Below are positions 8,146-17,280 of a stretch of DNA of 64,000 nucleotides, piece after piece (positions within the stretch are counted from its first letter, which is position 1; each line of letters opens with the position of its first letter). Origin of the DNA: Crocinitomicaceae bacterium. Its GTDB lineage: Bacteria; Bacteroidota; Bacteroidia; Flavobacteriales_D; Crocinitomicaceae. The position numbers and the translations under genes are program-made. The notes under the pieces are model-generated. The model did not search any database. It had not been told where the DNA came from and was given only the letters and a program-made list of their open reading frames with translations. The stretch is taken from positions 124,001-188,000 of the forward strand of contig JAHEIL010000045.1 of NCBI GenBank assembly GCA_024639405.1, read 5' to 3'.

Positions 8146-9471
8146 ATGCAAACAATTGAACCTTCCCCCTACGCTGAAATAATTTATGCTGGGTTTAACT
8201 TTTCTTCAACTATTATTAATTTCATCATATTAAGCATCTTACTAATGCTTTCTGCTTTTGCATCTAGTTCTGAGTCAGCTTATTTTTCACTTGGACCAAA
8301 AGAAAAAGAAAATTTAAAAAACGATGATTCAAAAGGTGCTCAAACAACACTTAAACTTTTAGAAAAACCAAAAGAATTACTAGCTACTTTATTGATATTG
8401 AACAACTTTGTAAACGTAGGGATTGTCATTTTATCTAGTTTTCTATTGGATGAATTTTTCCCTTTGAACGAAGGAAACAAAACCTTTCGATTTTTTATTG
8501 ATGTCGTTGCTATTACATTTATGTTACTACTTATCGGTGAAGTAATCCCAAAGATATACGCTACTAAAAATTCAGAACAACTTGTTCGAAGATTTTCAAT
8601 TCCAATTAATTCACTATCATATTTTCCACCGATTAAATTGTTGACAAATTTGCTCGTTTCTGGTACACGCTTGATACAACGATTCGCCAAAAACAGAGGT
8701 GTTAACATTACAACAGATGAATTAGAACAAGCTTTAGCGTTAACAAAAGAAGATAATTCATCGGAAGAAGAACACAAAATACTTGAAGGAATTGTCAAAT
8801 TTGGCAATACTGAGGCTTGTCAAATTATGAGGCCAAGAATGGATGTTTTTTCCATCGATGAAACCTTAGCATTCGATCAAGTTTTAATTACAATATTAGA
8901 AGCAGGTTATTCTAGAATTCCTGTTTATGCTGAATCTTTTGACAACATTAAAGGCATACTTTACATCAAAGACCTATTACCTCATATCAATGAATCAGCA
9001 GATTTCAAGTGGTATGAATTACTTCGAAAACCCTTTTTTGTACCAGAAAACAAGAAAATTGATGACTTATTGAAAGAATTTCAAACAATGAAAATGCACA
9101 TGGCAATTGTCGTTGACGAATACGGTGGCTCTTCTGGAGTTGTTACGCTAGAAGATATATTAGAAGAAATTGTTGGTGATATAACCGATGAATTTGACGA
9201 TGATGAAATTGTTTATACTAAAATAGATGATCATACGTATTTATTTGAAGGAAAGACAACATTGGTCGATTTTTACAAAGTAATTGCAATTGACGGGAAA
9301 GAATTTGAACTTCAAAAAGGAGACGCTGAAACTTTAGGAGGTTTTATTATTGAAAAAGCAGGTCGAATTTTAATGAACAATGAATTTATTACCACAGAGA
9401 ATATCAAATTAATTGTCGAATCTTCTGATAAAAGACGTATTAAAATGATAAAAGTAGTTTTACCTAATTAA
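8146..9471 (+). CDS. gldE: Gliding motility protein GldE (CNNM/CorC family)
   Basis: A 441-residue inner-membrane protein. Residues about 20-200 form the DUF21/CNNM membrane domain (SAFASSSESAYFSLGPKE), followed by a CBS pair (MRPRMDVFSIDE... and MAIVVDEYGGSSGVVTLED) and a C-terminal CorC/HlyC domain. This is the hemolysin-C/CorC architecture. Its placement between ssb and gldD identifies it as GldE, which in Flavobacterium supports GldD function. Ion transport activity is possible from the family but unproven. Confidence 0.92.
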   Translation: MQTIEPSPYAEIIYAGFNFSSTIINFIILSILLMLSAFASSSESAYFSLGPKEKENLKNDDSKGAQTTLKLLEKPKELLATLLILNNFVNVGIVILSSFLLDEFFPLNEGNKTFRFFIDVVAITFMLLLIGEVIPKIYATKNSEQLVRRFSIPINSLSYFPPIKLLTNLLVSGTRLIQRFAKNRGVNITTDELEQALALTKEDNSSEEEHKILEGIVKFGNTEACQIMRPRMDVFSIDETLAFDQVLITILEAGYSRIPVYAESFDNIKGILYIKDLLPHINESADFKWYELLRKPFFVPENKKIDDLLKEFQTMKMHMAIVVDEYGGSSGVVTLEDILEEIVGDITDEFDDDEIVYTKIDDHTYLFEGKTTLVDFYKVIAIDGKEFELQKGDAETLGGFIIEKAGRILMNNEFITTENIKLIVESSDKRRIKMIKVVLPN

Positions 9472-9480
9472 GTCAAACAT

Positions 9481-10050
9481 ATGAAATTTTTACTTTTTAT
9501 ACTTTTACTAGGGCTATTTGCTTGTAGCAATGACGATTTGTTGATTCCAAAACCACCTACCTACTTGAGACTCAATTTACCTAAGCATTCATATTCTACT
9601 TATAAAGCAGCTTGTGGTTTTTCTTTTGAATCAGCAAAAATATTCAAGATAAAAGATGTATATGATCAACAAGGATTGAAAACATGTCATAAAGACATTG
9701 AGTTGGGACCTTTAAACGGTATTATCCATTTTTCTTTTATTGACATGAAAGAACCCTTAGCAACTTATGTGAATTTTGCCAACGATAAAGTAGATGAACA
9801 CAAGGTGAAGGCAACTGCAATTGATGACATTACATTAATCAATAAGAAAAATAAAGTGTACGGCGTTTTGTTCGAATTACAAGGTGATGTTGCATCTCCA
9901 TTTCAATTTTATTTGACGGACTCTATATCTAAATTTGTAAGTGGAGTCGTTTATTTTAATTGTAAACCAAACTTTGACTCCTTAAAACCGTCTTTAGATT
10001 ATTTGAAAAATGATTTATTAAAATTAACAAGGTCATTTAAATGGAACTAA
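9481..10050 (+). CDS. gldD: Gliding motility lipoprotein GldD
   Basis: A 189-residue lipoprotein: signal peptide with lipobox LLGLFAC (Cys at about residue 15), then PKPPTYLRLNLPKHSY, a GldD hallmark. GldD is required for gliding and T9SS function in Flavobacterium; its biochemical role is not established. It lies 9 bp after gldE, matching the conserved gldE-gldD pair, and 3 bp before folK. The length is close to known GldD proteins. Confidence 0.93.
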   Translation: MKFLLFILLLGLFACSNDDLLIPKPPTYLRLNLPKHSYSTYKAACGFSFESAKIFKIKDVYDQQGLKTCHKDIELGPLNGIIHFSFIDMKEPLATYVNFANDKVDEHKVKATAIDDITLINKKNKVYGVLFELQGDVASPFQFYLTDSISKFVSGVVYFNCKPNFDSLKPSLDYLKNDLLKLTRSFKWN

Positions 10051-10053
10051 AAA

Positions 10054-10530
10054 ATGATTTATTTAAGTCTTGGTTCTAATATAGGCGATCGAAAACGCTA
10101 CCTCAATACAGCAATTGAAGCAATTCAAAAATTTGCTGAAATAAAACAAGTTTCATCGCTATACGAAACAGTACCGCTTGGATTTGAAAGTGATGAGATG
10201 TTTTACAATTCTTGTATCGGTATTGAATGTGCATTGTCACCAATCGAATTATTAGCAGAAATCAATAGAATAGAAGCTGTTGCCGGTCGCGTGCGATTCA
10301 ACGATGGAAAATACCGTTCAAGAAACTTAGATATCGACATTTTATTTTACCATAATCAAGTCATTCAGGAAGAAAATTTAATGGTCCCACACCCTCGAAT
10401 ATTCGAACGGAAATTCGTTTTAATTCCACTTTTTGAAATTGCCCCCGATTTAATACATCCCGAATCGCATGATTCAATTGCTGAAATTTTATCTAAGTGC
10501 AAGGATAATAGCGAATTAGAAAAAATTTAA
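10054..10530 (+). CDS. folK: Hydroxymethyldihydropterin pyrophosphokinase FolK
   Basis: A 158-residue 6-hydroxymethyl-7,8-dihydropterin pyrophosphokinase of folate synthesis. Visible motifs are YLSLGSNIGDR at the N-terminus, SSLYETVPLGF, and the signature RSRNLDIDILFY region with the two Asp that bind magnesium, followed by VPHPRIFERKFVLIPL. It starts 3 bp after gldD and ends the mutY-folK series. Confidence 0.94.
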   Translation: MIYLSLGSNIGDRKRYLNTAIEAIQKFAEIKQVSSLYETVPLGFESDEMFYNSCIGIECALSPIELLAEINRIEAVAGRVRFNDGKYRSRNLDIDILFYHNQVIQEENLMVPHPRIFERKFVLIPLFEIAPDLIHPESHDSIAEILSKCKDNSELEKI

Positions 10531-10565
10531 TATTACATATTTGCTGCTAAAAAAACTTAATTCAC

Positions 10566-10595
10566 TTTGTTTACTTACATTTTTGTTTATTTTTG
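10566..10595 (+). promoter_or_regulatory. Bacteroidetes-type promoter for the OmpA/TPR lipoprotein
   Basis: TTTG (10566-10569), 18 nt, then TATTTTTG (10588-10595), an exact -7 consensus. The ATG is at 10626, giving a leader of about 25 nt. Confidence 0.6.
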
Positions 10596-10625
10596 TAGCT
10601 ACTAATAGTATATAAACGATATAAT

Positions 10626-12326
10626 ATGAAAAAACAAAGCATAAAAGCTTTAGCGTTAATCGCTATATCTTCAGCGTTCGTAACAAGTTGTGATCTTTTA
10701 AAAGATCTAAATTATAAAGTTACTCCTTCACCATTAGAAATGCATGCAGATTCTGTTCGCGTGAAAGTTGAAGTTATGTTCCCTGAAAAAGGTATCAAGA
10801 AAAAAGCAAGTGCTGAAATCACTCCAATGCTAGGAACTACAGCCTTAAAAACAGTTATTGTACAAGGTGAAAAAGTTTCAGGAAATGGAACTGTTATTCA
10901 ATACAAACCAGGTGGTAAAATGGTTTACACAGATGTTGTAGCTTACAAACCTGAATTTGAAAATGCTGAATTAATGGTGACTGGTAAAGTTTTCAAAGGC
11001 GGAAAAGAGAAAAAAGATAAATTCACAGCTACTAAAATTGCTGATGGTACAATCATTACTCCATACTTAGTAGCTAAAAACTTTAAAGTGATTTATGCAA
11101 AAGATGCATTTGTTCGTACAAATGAAAAATCTTTTGTTGCTCAAGTCAACTTTGAAAAAGGTAAATCAAATGTAAAACCAGCTGAATTAAAAGACAAAGA
11201 TGTTGTTGATTTTGCGAATTGGTTGAAAACAGCTGAAACAAATCCTAAGATTGCTATTAAAGCAATTAATGTAACAGGATACGCATCTCCAGAAGGTGAA
11301 GTTGGCAAGAATGATAACCTTTCTTTGGACCGTGCAACTGCAACTAAAACAGCAGCAATTGAATTATCTAAGAAAGCTCAAAGTACTGCTGGTCAGTTGG
11401 AAATCTACAATCTTTCAGGAAAAGGTGAAGATTTTGATGGCTTCAAAAAAGAATTACAAGCTTCATCAATTAATGAAGATGAGAAAAATTTAGTGATTCG
11501 TGTATTAGAAATGCATAAAGATCCTACTATGCGTGAAACTGAAATGCGTAACATGGGTAAAACTTTTACAGAATTAGACAAAGACATCTTTCCTAAATTA
11601 CGTCGTGCAGAACTTTCAACAGTGTATGATTTAACAGGTTTTTCAGATGAAGAATTAAAAGCAGTTTCTGTTTCAAATCCAGACACATTGACAATTGAAG
11701 AATTGTTGTTTACAGCTACATTAACATCTGACTTAAACGAAAAAGCTCGTTTGTATACGATTGCAACAAAAAATTACAACACTGATTACCGTGGATTCAA
11801 TAATTTAGGAGTTGTAAATTACTTTCAAAATAAAGTTGAGGATGCACAAGCTAACTTCGAAAAAGCAAACAACTTAAAAGACAATGCAATCTCTAAAAAC
11901 AATTTAGGAGCAATTGCTGGATTGAAAGGTGACCGTGCTAAAGCTGCGAAATTATTAGCTCAAGCAAAAGGTGCTGGTAACGAAGTTGCATACAACACAG
12001 GCATCATCAACATCCAAGCTGGAAAATATGCTGATGCAGTTTCAAGTTTCGGAGCAGAAGCTTCATTCAACAAAGCATTAGCACAATTATTGAATAATTC
12101 AAGTGCTGAAGCAATCAAAACAATTGACCTTTCTTCGGATAAAGAAAGTGCAAGAGGTTTTTACCTGAAAGCTGTTGCTGCAGCAAGAATGGATAAAATT
12201 GACACAGTAGTAACTAACTTGAAAAATGCTATTTCTAAAGATGCATCTTATAAAGCTAAAGCTGGAAAAGATAGAGAGTTTTTAAAATATGCTACAGACG
12301 CTAGTTTTACAAGTGTTGCGAAATAA
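10626..12326 (+). CDS. Lipoprotein with OmpA-like and TPR regions
   Basis: A 566-residue predicted lipoprotein (signal peptide ending FVTSC, Cys at about residue 22). The N-terminal part is beta-rich. About residues 170-290 resemble an OmpA C-terminal domain (NFEKGKSNVKP..., then GYASPEGE and a NLSLDRA stretch), which could contact peptidoglycan. The C-terminal half has TPR-like helices (FNNLGVVNYFQNKVEDAQ). It has a good promoter of its own and ends at a strong terminator. The strong promoter suggests an abundant envelope protein. Exact function unknown; a link to T9SS is speculation. Confidence 0.8.
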   Translation: MKKQSIKALALIAISSAFVTSCDLLKDLNYKVTPSPLEMHADSVRVKVEVMFPEKGIKKKASAEITPMLGTTALKTVIVQGEKVSGNGTVIQYKPGGKMVYTDVVAYKPEFENAELMVTGKVFKGGKEKKDKFTATKIADGTIITPYLVAKNFKVIYAKDAFVRTNEKSFVAQVNFEKGKSNVKPAELKDKDVVDFANWLKTAETNPKIAIKAINVTGYASPEGEVGKNDNLSLDRATATKTAAIELSKKAQSTAGQLEIYNLSGKGEDFDGFKKELQASSINEDEKNLVIRVLEMHKDPTMRETEMRNMGKTFTELDKDIFPKLRRAELSTVYDLTGFSDEELKAVSVSNPDTLTIEELLFTATLTSDLNEKARLYTIATKNYNTDYRGFNNLGVVNYFQNKVEDAQANFEKANNLKDNAISKNNLGAIAGLKGDRAKAAKLLAQAKGAGNEVAYNTGIINIQAGKYADAVSSFGAEASFNKALAQLLNNSSAEAIKTIDLSSDKESARGFYLKAVAAARMDKIDTVVTNLKNAISKDASYKAKAGKDREFLKYATDASFTSVAK

Positions 12327-12345
12327 TAAAGAATCTTGAAAATTG

Positions 12346-12371
12346 AAAAACCTGCTAAATAGCAGGTTTTT
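12346..12371. terminator. Bidirectional terminator shared by convergent genes
   Basis: A 12-bp perfect stem (12346-12357 with 12360-12371, containing CCTGC/GCAGG) flanked by A and T runs on both sides. It ends the lipoprotein transcript rightward and overlaps the last codons and stop of the leftward glycosyltransferase. Confidence 0.8.
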
Positions 12372-13287
12372 TTTTCGCCATAAATTCGCACAAATAGCGT
12401 TGCTCTGCTTGTCCAGGTGTTGGTGAAATTAAATATGGAATCGCTAAATAATAAATATCCATTAGTGTTGAATACCCAGAGCGCGAACAGATTTTTTTTG
12501 CTGCTAAAATTACTTCATCACATCTCTTCCAATCAGATGAATGAACAAAACGTTCTTCCAATGAATTGATTTCAATTTCAGTTGGAAGAATGAAAAATGC
12601 CTTTGGATATTTATCAAACATCTCTTTAAAATAAAGGGAATTATAGGGTGAAGGTCCGCTTATTACAACAACTAAATCAATTGTTTTTTTTTCTTGAATT
12701 GGATACAATTTAAAACGCGATTGAATTCCAATATATGTACAAATGATTCCGCTCGTTTTCTTGCTTAACTTCCCAGCAAACTCAGATTCTTCAGTATCTA
12801 ACACCCAAATTTCATTGAAATTTCGAAGTAATTTTTTGTGCAGTAATTGAATTGGTTTTTCAAAAAATGAAAGCGGTAAATTGATTTGATGCGTAATAAA
12901 GATTGAAGTAACTTTGTTTGAATAAAATCCATAACGATGATCAGATAAAACGAAATCTATTGCGTTTTCAAAAACATATTTTTCAACGAATGTACGCTCT
13001 TTTCGATAGCGTTGAAAAAGTGTACCACTGCTTTTAACAAGATCGAACCCAAAATTTCCTTTTGCTCCAAAATTAAACGGATAATCTTCATGTAAAACGA
13101 AATGAATCGAAGGGAAATAAGTCGTGTAAATTTGGCGTTGTTGATTACTAGCAGCAATTGTTACTTTATTCCCTTGTTTTAGTAACTGATCAATTATAGA
13201 AATACTTCTTGCAACATGACCCATGCCCCAATTCAAGACGGAAAATAAAATGTTTTTATGGATGATTTGTTCTGGTTTCACATGCAA
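12355..13287 (-). CDS. MurG-like glycosyltransferase (GT-B), short C-terminus
   Basis: A 310-residue GT-B glycosyltransferase. The N-terminus has LNWGMGHVARSISI, the glycine-rich acceptor-side loop of MurG/family 28-like enzymes; the C-terminal part has SRSGYSTLMDI and TPGQAEQRYLCEF, the donor-sugar motifs. The substrate is unknown. The protein ends soon after the donor motif, inside the shared terminator and right after a run of nine A, so the C-terminal helix usual in such enzymes seems short. A homopolymer indel is possible, but the downstream frames do not continue the family. Confidence 0.8.
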   Translation of the reverse strand: MHVKPEQIIHKNILFSVLNWGMGHVARSISIIDQLLKQGNKVTIAASNQQRQIYTTYFPSIHFVLHEDYPFNFGAKGNFGFDLVKSSGTLFQRYRKERTFVEKYVFENAIDFVLSDHRYGFYSNKVTSIFITHQINLPLSFFEKPIQLLHKKLLRNFNEIWVLDTEESEFAGKLSKKTSGIICTYIGIQSRFKLYPIQEKKTIDLVVVISGPSPYNSLYFKEMFDKYPKAFFILPTEIEINSLEERFVHSSDWKRCDEVILAAKKICSRSGYSTLMDIYYLAIPYLISPTPGQAEQRYLCEFMAKKKPAI

Positions 13288-13441
13288 ATATATTATTTAT
13301 TTCTTGTCACATAAAGATTTGAGATTGATTCCTAACTTTTCCTTTCAATTGTTGGTAATATTTCCTAAAAAAACAAAAAAAAGGATTGCCATTTTGAAGT
13401 TTGCATTTATCTTTATACAATAGAAAATAAACACACAGACT

Positions 13442-14110
13442 ATGTTTGATAAAAACGAATTTAAAAAATATGCAACTAAGCACATGGGCTTGAATAGCAT
13501 GCACGTAGATCATTACATTGAATCATCTTTAACCCCTTATATCATTGAGGAACGTTCGTTGAACATGACTCAAATGGACGTTTTTTCTAGATTAATGATG
13601 GATCGAATTATTTTTCTAGGAACAGGAATTGACGATTATGTAGCGAATATTATCAATGCACAATTGTTGTTTTTAGAATCAGCAGATCCAAATAAAGACA
13701 TTCAAATCTATTTGAATTCTCCTGGAGGATCAGTTTATGCTGGTTTAGGAATTTACGATACGATGCAATATATCAAACCTGATGTAGCAACAATTTGTAC
13801 AGGAATGGCAGCTTCAATGGGTGCTGTTTTGATGTGTGCTGGAGCTGAAGGAAAACGTTCTGCATTAAAACATGCGCGTGTGATGATTCACCAACCATTA
13901 GGAGGAGCTCAAGGTCAAGCATCTGATATTGAAATTACAGCAAGAGAAATTCAAAAATTGAAAAAAGAATTGTACGAAATCATTGCGCACCATTCTCACC
14001 AAACATATGATAAAGTTTGGGCAGATTCTGATCGTGATTATTGGATGACATCTGAAGAAGCGAAAGCTTATGGAATGGTAGATGAGATTTTGCTACGCAA
14101 TCCAAAATAA
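13442..14110 (+). CDS. clpP: ATP-dependent Clp protease proteolytic subunit
   Basis: A 222-residue serine peptidase that forms the double-heptamer ClpP chamber. The catalytic Ser is in GMAASMGAVLM, His in MIHQPLGGAQGQ, and Asp in SDRDYWM. The oxyanion region SPGGSVYAGLGIYD is intact. The N-terminal extension before IIEERS is about 30 residues. An intrinsic terminator separates it from clpX, 65 bp downstream. Confidence 0.96.
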   Translation: MFDKNEFKKYATKHMGLNSMHVDHYIESSLTPYIIEERSLNMTQMDVFSRLMMDRIIFLGTGIDDYVANIINAQLLFLESADPNKDIQIYLNSPGGSVYAGLGIYDTMQYIKPDVATICTGMAASMGAVLMCAGAEGKRSALKHARVMIHQPLGGAQGQASDIEITAREIQKLKKELYEIIAHHSHQTYDKVWADSDRDYWMTSEEAKAYGMVDEILLRNPK

Positions 14111-14136
14111 TTACTTTTGTAACAAAATTATAAAGT

Positions 14137-14166
14137 CCATCCGTCAACAGCGGATGGCTTTTTTTT
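14137..14166 (+). terminator. Intrinsic terminator between clpP and clpX
   Basis: CCATCCG (14137-14143), 7-nt loop, CGGATGG (14151-14157), then a run of eight T. The clpX ATG follows only about 10 bp later. Confidence 0.75.
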
Positions 14167-14175
14167 CTAAAAACT

Positions 14176-15408
14176 ATGGCAAAAAAAGAAAGTGGTTGTT
14201 CATTTTGTGGAAGATCCAGAGAGGAAGTTGGTATATTAATTGCAGGTGTTTCTGGACATATTTGTGAAAATTGTATTGAACAAGCACACACTATCATTCA
14301 AGAAGAAGATGTGAATGTTTATAAAAATTCAGAAAAAAGCACCTCAAAGGTTACCGTTCTCAAACCTGCTCAAATAAAAGAAAAATTAGATGAGTATGTC
14401 ATTGGACAAGACGATGCTAAAAAAGTTCTTTCTGTAGGTGTTTACAATCATTATAAACGATTGAATCAACCAGTTTCAAAAGATGATATTGAGATTGAAA
14501 AATCAAATGTTATTTTGGTTGGAAGAACAGGAACAGGAAAAACTTTACTTGCAAAAACAATAGCAAAATTATTGAATGTTCCGTTTTGTATTGCCGACGC
14601 AACAGTTTTAACAGAAGCTGGTTATGTTGGTGAGGATGTTGAAAGTATTCTATCGCGTTTGCTTCAAGCAGCAGATTACAATGTTGATGCAGCCGAACAT
14701 GGTATTGTTTTCATTGATGAAATTGATAAAATTGCCCGTAAAAGCGATAATCCATCCATCACAAGAGATGTCTCTGGAGAAGGGGTTCAACAAGCCTTAT
14801 TGAAATTATTAGAAGGTGCGAGTGTGAATGTACCGCCTCAAGGTGGAAGAAAACATCCCGAACAAAAAATGATTCAAATCAATACCAAAAACATCTTATT
14901 TATTTGTGGAGGAGCATTTGATGGAATTGAACGCATTATCGCGAACAGAGTGAATCGTCAAACAATTGGTTTCACATCATCTGAAGTTGAACGCATCGAT
15001 AGTGAGAGCTTGTTGAAATATATCAATCCAACGGATGTCAAAACATTTGGTTTAATCCCTGAATTGATTGGTAGATTTCCAGTGTTAACGTATCTTGAAC
15101 CATTAGATGCTGCAAGCTTAAAACGAATTTTGACTGAACCTAAAAATGCGTTGGTTAAACAATATTCAAAATTATTTGAAATTGATGGTGTTCAATTAAA
15201 ATTTGATGCGGCAGTATTAGATTTCATTGTAACAAAAGCCATTGAATTTAAATTGGGAGCGAGAGGTTTACGATCAATTTGTGAAGCTATTTTAACAGAT
15301 GCAATGTATGAAATGCCTTCTAAAAACGAGACCGCTTTTAAAGTGACGCTAGCGTATGCAGAAAAACAATTTGAGAAATCGAAAATGGCAACGTTAAGGG
15401 TTGCATAA
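14176..15408 (+). CDS. clpX: ClpX ATPase / unfoldase
   Basis: A 410-residue AAA+ unfoldase that feeds ClpP. The N-terminal zinc-binding domain is complete (CSFCG...CENC). Walker A is VGRTGTGKT, Walker B is VFIDEIDKI, and the ClpP-docking IGF-type loop is present as TIGFTS. The C-terminal small domain ends with GARGLRSI. It follows clpP but is preceded by an intrinsic terminator, so its expression depends on readthrough or a promoter inside clpP. Confidence 0.97.
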   Translation: MAKKESGCSFCGRSREEVGILIAGVSGHICENCIEQAHTIIQEEDVNVYKNSEKSTSKVTVLKPAQIKEKLDEYVIGQDDAKKVLSVGVYNHYKRLNQPVSKDDIEIEKSNVILVGRTGTGKTLLAKTIAKLLNVPFCIADATVLTEAGYVGEDVESILSRLLQAADYNVDAAEHGIVFIDEIDKIARKSDNPSITRDVSGEGVQQALLKLLEGASVNVPPQGGRKHPEQKMIQINTKNILFICGGAFDGIERIIANRVNRQTIGFTSSEVERIDSESLLKYINPTDVKTFGLIPELIGRFPVLTYLEPLDAASLKRILTEPKNALVKQYSKLFEIDGVQLKFDAAVLDFIVTKAIEFKLGARGLRSICEAILTDAMYEMPSKNETAFKVTLAYAEKQFEKSKMATLRVA

Positions 15409-15431
15409 ATTGATTCAACTAAGAATTAAAA

Positions 15432-15460
15432 TAAAAAAGGAGCATAATGCTCCTTTTTTA
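15432..15460. terminator. Bidirectional terminator between clpX and trmB
   Basis: A 13-bp stem (15432-15444 with 15448-15460, core GGAGCA/TGCTCC) with A and T runs on both sides, between convergent genes. Confidence 0.8.
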
Positions 15461-15462
15461 TT

Positions 15463-16131
15463 TTAATGTATTTTGAATTTACAATATTTTATCACGCTCC
15501 CTTTTGCAGTGAATAATTTTTCATAATGTGTTTTAATGTGAAAAATATCGCGTGTTTGAGGATCAATGTTCTCTGGTAATTCACCATATAAATCCCATGT
15601 CAATTCTAATAATTCGTAGTTGTTCGTTTTAATTTCTTCTACGGTATATTCAAAAAGCAAGTCGGAATCTGTTTTCATGTGAACAATTCCTCCTTTTTTC
15701 AATAAGTTACGGTAGCGAGCAACAAAAGGCGCTGATGAAAGTCGTTTGTTTGGCTTATTTGGTTGAGGATCAGAAAATGTTAACCAAATCTCATCTACTT
15801 CATTTTCAATAAAACAATCCGTAATAAAATCTATTTTTGTTCTCAAAAATGCAACATTATCTAAGTTTTGTTCAATTGCCTCAGTTGCTCCAATAAACAT
15901 GCGAGCACCTTTAATATCAACTCCTATGAAATTTTTATTTGGGAAATGTTTTGCTAAACCTACAGAATATTCTCCTTTTCCACACCCTAATTCTAAGACA
16001 ATTGGATGATTATTTTTAAAGTATTCGGCATGCCATTTTCCTTTCATTTCGTATGGTTCACCAATCGTTGGCTCAAATACGTTGTTATATGTTTTTATCG
16101 CTGCAAAGCGACGAATTTTATCTTTTCCCAT
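15463..16131 (-). CDS. trmB: tRNA (guanine-N7-)-methyltransferase TrmB
   Basis: A 222-residue SAM-dependent enzyme that makes m7G46 in tRNA variable loops. The SAM motif is VLELGCGKGEYSVGLA, followed by GVDIKGARM and the family signature LTFSDPQPNKPNKRLS (usually DPWPK; DPQPN here). It is the last gene of the leftward series gldB-gldC-DUF2797-trmB; 5 bp separate it from the DUF2797 gene. Confidence 0.92.
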   Translation of the reverse strand: MGKDKIRRFAAIKTYNNVFEPTIGEPYEMKGKWHAEYFKNNHPIVLELGCGKGEYSVGLAKHFPNKNFIGVDIKGARMFIGATEAIEQNLDNVAFLRTKIDFITDCFIENEVDEIWLTFSDPQPNKPNKRLSSAPFVARYRNLLKKGGIVHMKTDSDLLFEYTVEEIKTNNYELLELTWDLYGELPENIDPQTRDIFHIKTHYEKLFTAKGSVIKYCKFKIH

Positions 16132-16136
16132 TCTTT

Positions 16137-16928
16137 TTAAACCTCAAAAGTTACAACATACCCTGTATGTTTTCTCAAATTTAGAACGTCTCCGTTTTCA
16201 AATATCAAATATTGACCTTTAACACCCACTAATTTCCCTTCAATGTTAGGAGTTTTATCAAAACTCAAACTTTTAACCTTTTCTGGATAGGATAAAACAG
16301 GATAATTAATTTCAATAACTTCGTCATCTTCAGTGAAAAATTCCGTTAAATCTGAAGGTAACTGATCATGTAAATTCCATTTTTCTTCTACCAAATCAAT
16401 GCTTGAATCAAGTTCGTTTTTCAACATGCGTTGCCAATTGGTTTTATCTGTAAAAAATGCTTTTAGTGCCACTTCTAATCTTCCAGCTTCATAACGATTG
16501 GGTGTTTCTGCTAACCGAATTCCTGCTTTGGCTCCTTGATCAATCCATCTTGTTGGAATTTGACCCGCTCTTGTTACTCCAACTTTTACAGTGTCAGAAG
16601 CAGCCAGGTATACAAAATGAGGGACATTATGATGCGTGTTTTCCCAAACTGGATCTCTACCTTCTCCTAAATGTGCTCTACACAATTCGGGACGAATGGT
16701 GCATTCAGTTGCTTCAGGAGCAGACACAAAACATGGGTAACAAAAACCGTCTCCAAAAGATTTCTTTGTGTTTTTCCCGCAAGCTGTACATGTAATTTTT
16801 CCATTCCAATTCAAAGAAATGACTGAACCAATAAAATCATTTACACATAAATCAGATGATAAGCGAAGTGTATACTGCACTTCATCGTGCAATTCAACCT
16901 TCATTTTAGATAAAGGACCTGTAAACAT
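16137..16928 (-). CDS. DUF2797 protein with zinc-ribbon, possibly GIY-YIG-like
   Basis: A 263-residue DUF2797 member. Cys pairs CTACG and CYPC (about residues 47-69) form a likely zinc ribbon, and a further C...C/H set lies at CTIRPELCRAH. The middle section HFVYLAASDTVKVGVTR...R-x-IDQGA...GRLEVAL has the spacing of Tyr, Arg and Glu seen in GIY-YIG nucleases; that link is my inference. It overlaps gldC by 1 bp. No function is established for the family. Confidence 0.8.
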   Translation of the reverse strand: MFTGPLSKMKVELHDEVQYTLRLSSDLCVNDFIGSVISLNWNGKITCTACGKNTKKSFGDGFCYPCFVSAPEATECTIRPELCRAHLGEGRDPVWENTHHNVPHFVYLAASDTVKVGVTRAGQIPTRWIDQGAKAGIRLAETPNRYEAGRLEVALKAFFTDKTNWQRMLKNELDSSIDLVEEKWNLHDQLPSDLTEFFTEDDEVIEINYPVLSYPEKVKSLSFDKTPNIEGKLVGVKGQYLIFENGDVLNLRKHTGYVVTFEV

Positions 16929-17278
16929 TAGTCTTTCGCAGGTAAAATTTGCATTTTCTCAGCGAAATGATAACAATAATCTCGCAAATCTTCACAAATT
17001 AAATGCTCTCCAGTAGCTTTTTCAAAAGTATCTGCCATCGTCAACAAGGTTTGATGAAAGAATTGCTTCATTTCTTCCACAGACATTTCTTTTGTCCACA
17101 AGTCAATTTTCATTGTATTGTTATCTTTTTCATCCCAAAGCGACAACATAAATGCTTTAGCTGAAGCGTTTTCAATATTACCATCTTGTGCGCTCCATTT
17201 CATCGAAAGTGGCAAATTATTTTCATTAAGTCCTACTTGAATTTTAATTTCTGATGACTTTGTAATTTTATTTTCCAT
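16928..17278 (-). CDS. gldC: Gliding motility protein GldC
   Basis: A 116-residue cytoplasmic protein without a signal peptide. It matches GldC through KSSEIKIQVGLNENNLP, MKWSAQDG, and the DLRDYCYHFAEKM C-terminus, and through its position right after gldB (2 bp gap). In Flavobacterium GldC improves but is not essential for gliding. It is translationally coupled to the DUF2797 gene. Confidence 0.93.
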   Translation of the reverse strand: MENKITKSSEIKIQVGLNENNLPLSMKWSAQDGNIENASAKAFMLSLWDEKDNNTMKIDLWTKEMSVEEMKQFFHQTLLTMADTFEKATGEHLICEDLRDYCYHFAEKMQILPAKD

Positions 17279-17280
17279 TG

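Noticed and set aside
12355-12400. Possible frameshift truncating the MurG-like glycosyltransferase at a run of nine A
   Set aside because: The alternative frames after the run encode no recognisable family sequence, and the gene already abuts its convergent neighbour and shared terminator. It is noted as a short C-terminus only.
13393-13415. Promoter for clpP (TTTG with TATCTTTA)
   Set aside because: The spacer is only 11 nt and the -7 box has a mismatch, so it does not fit the consensus.
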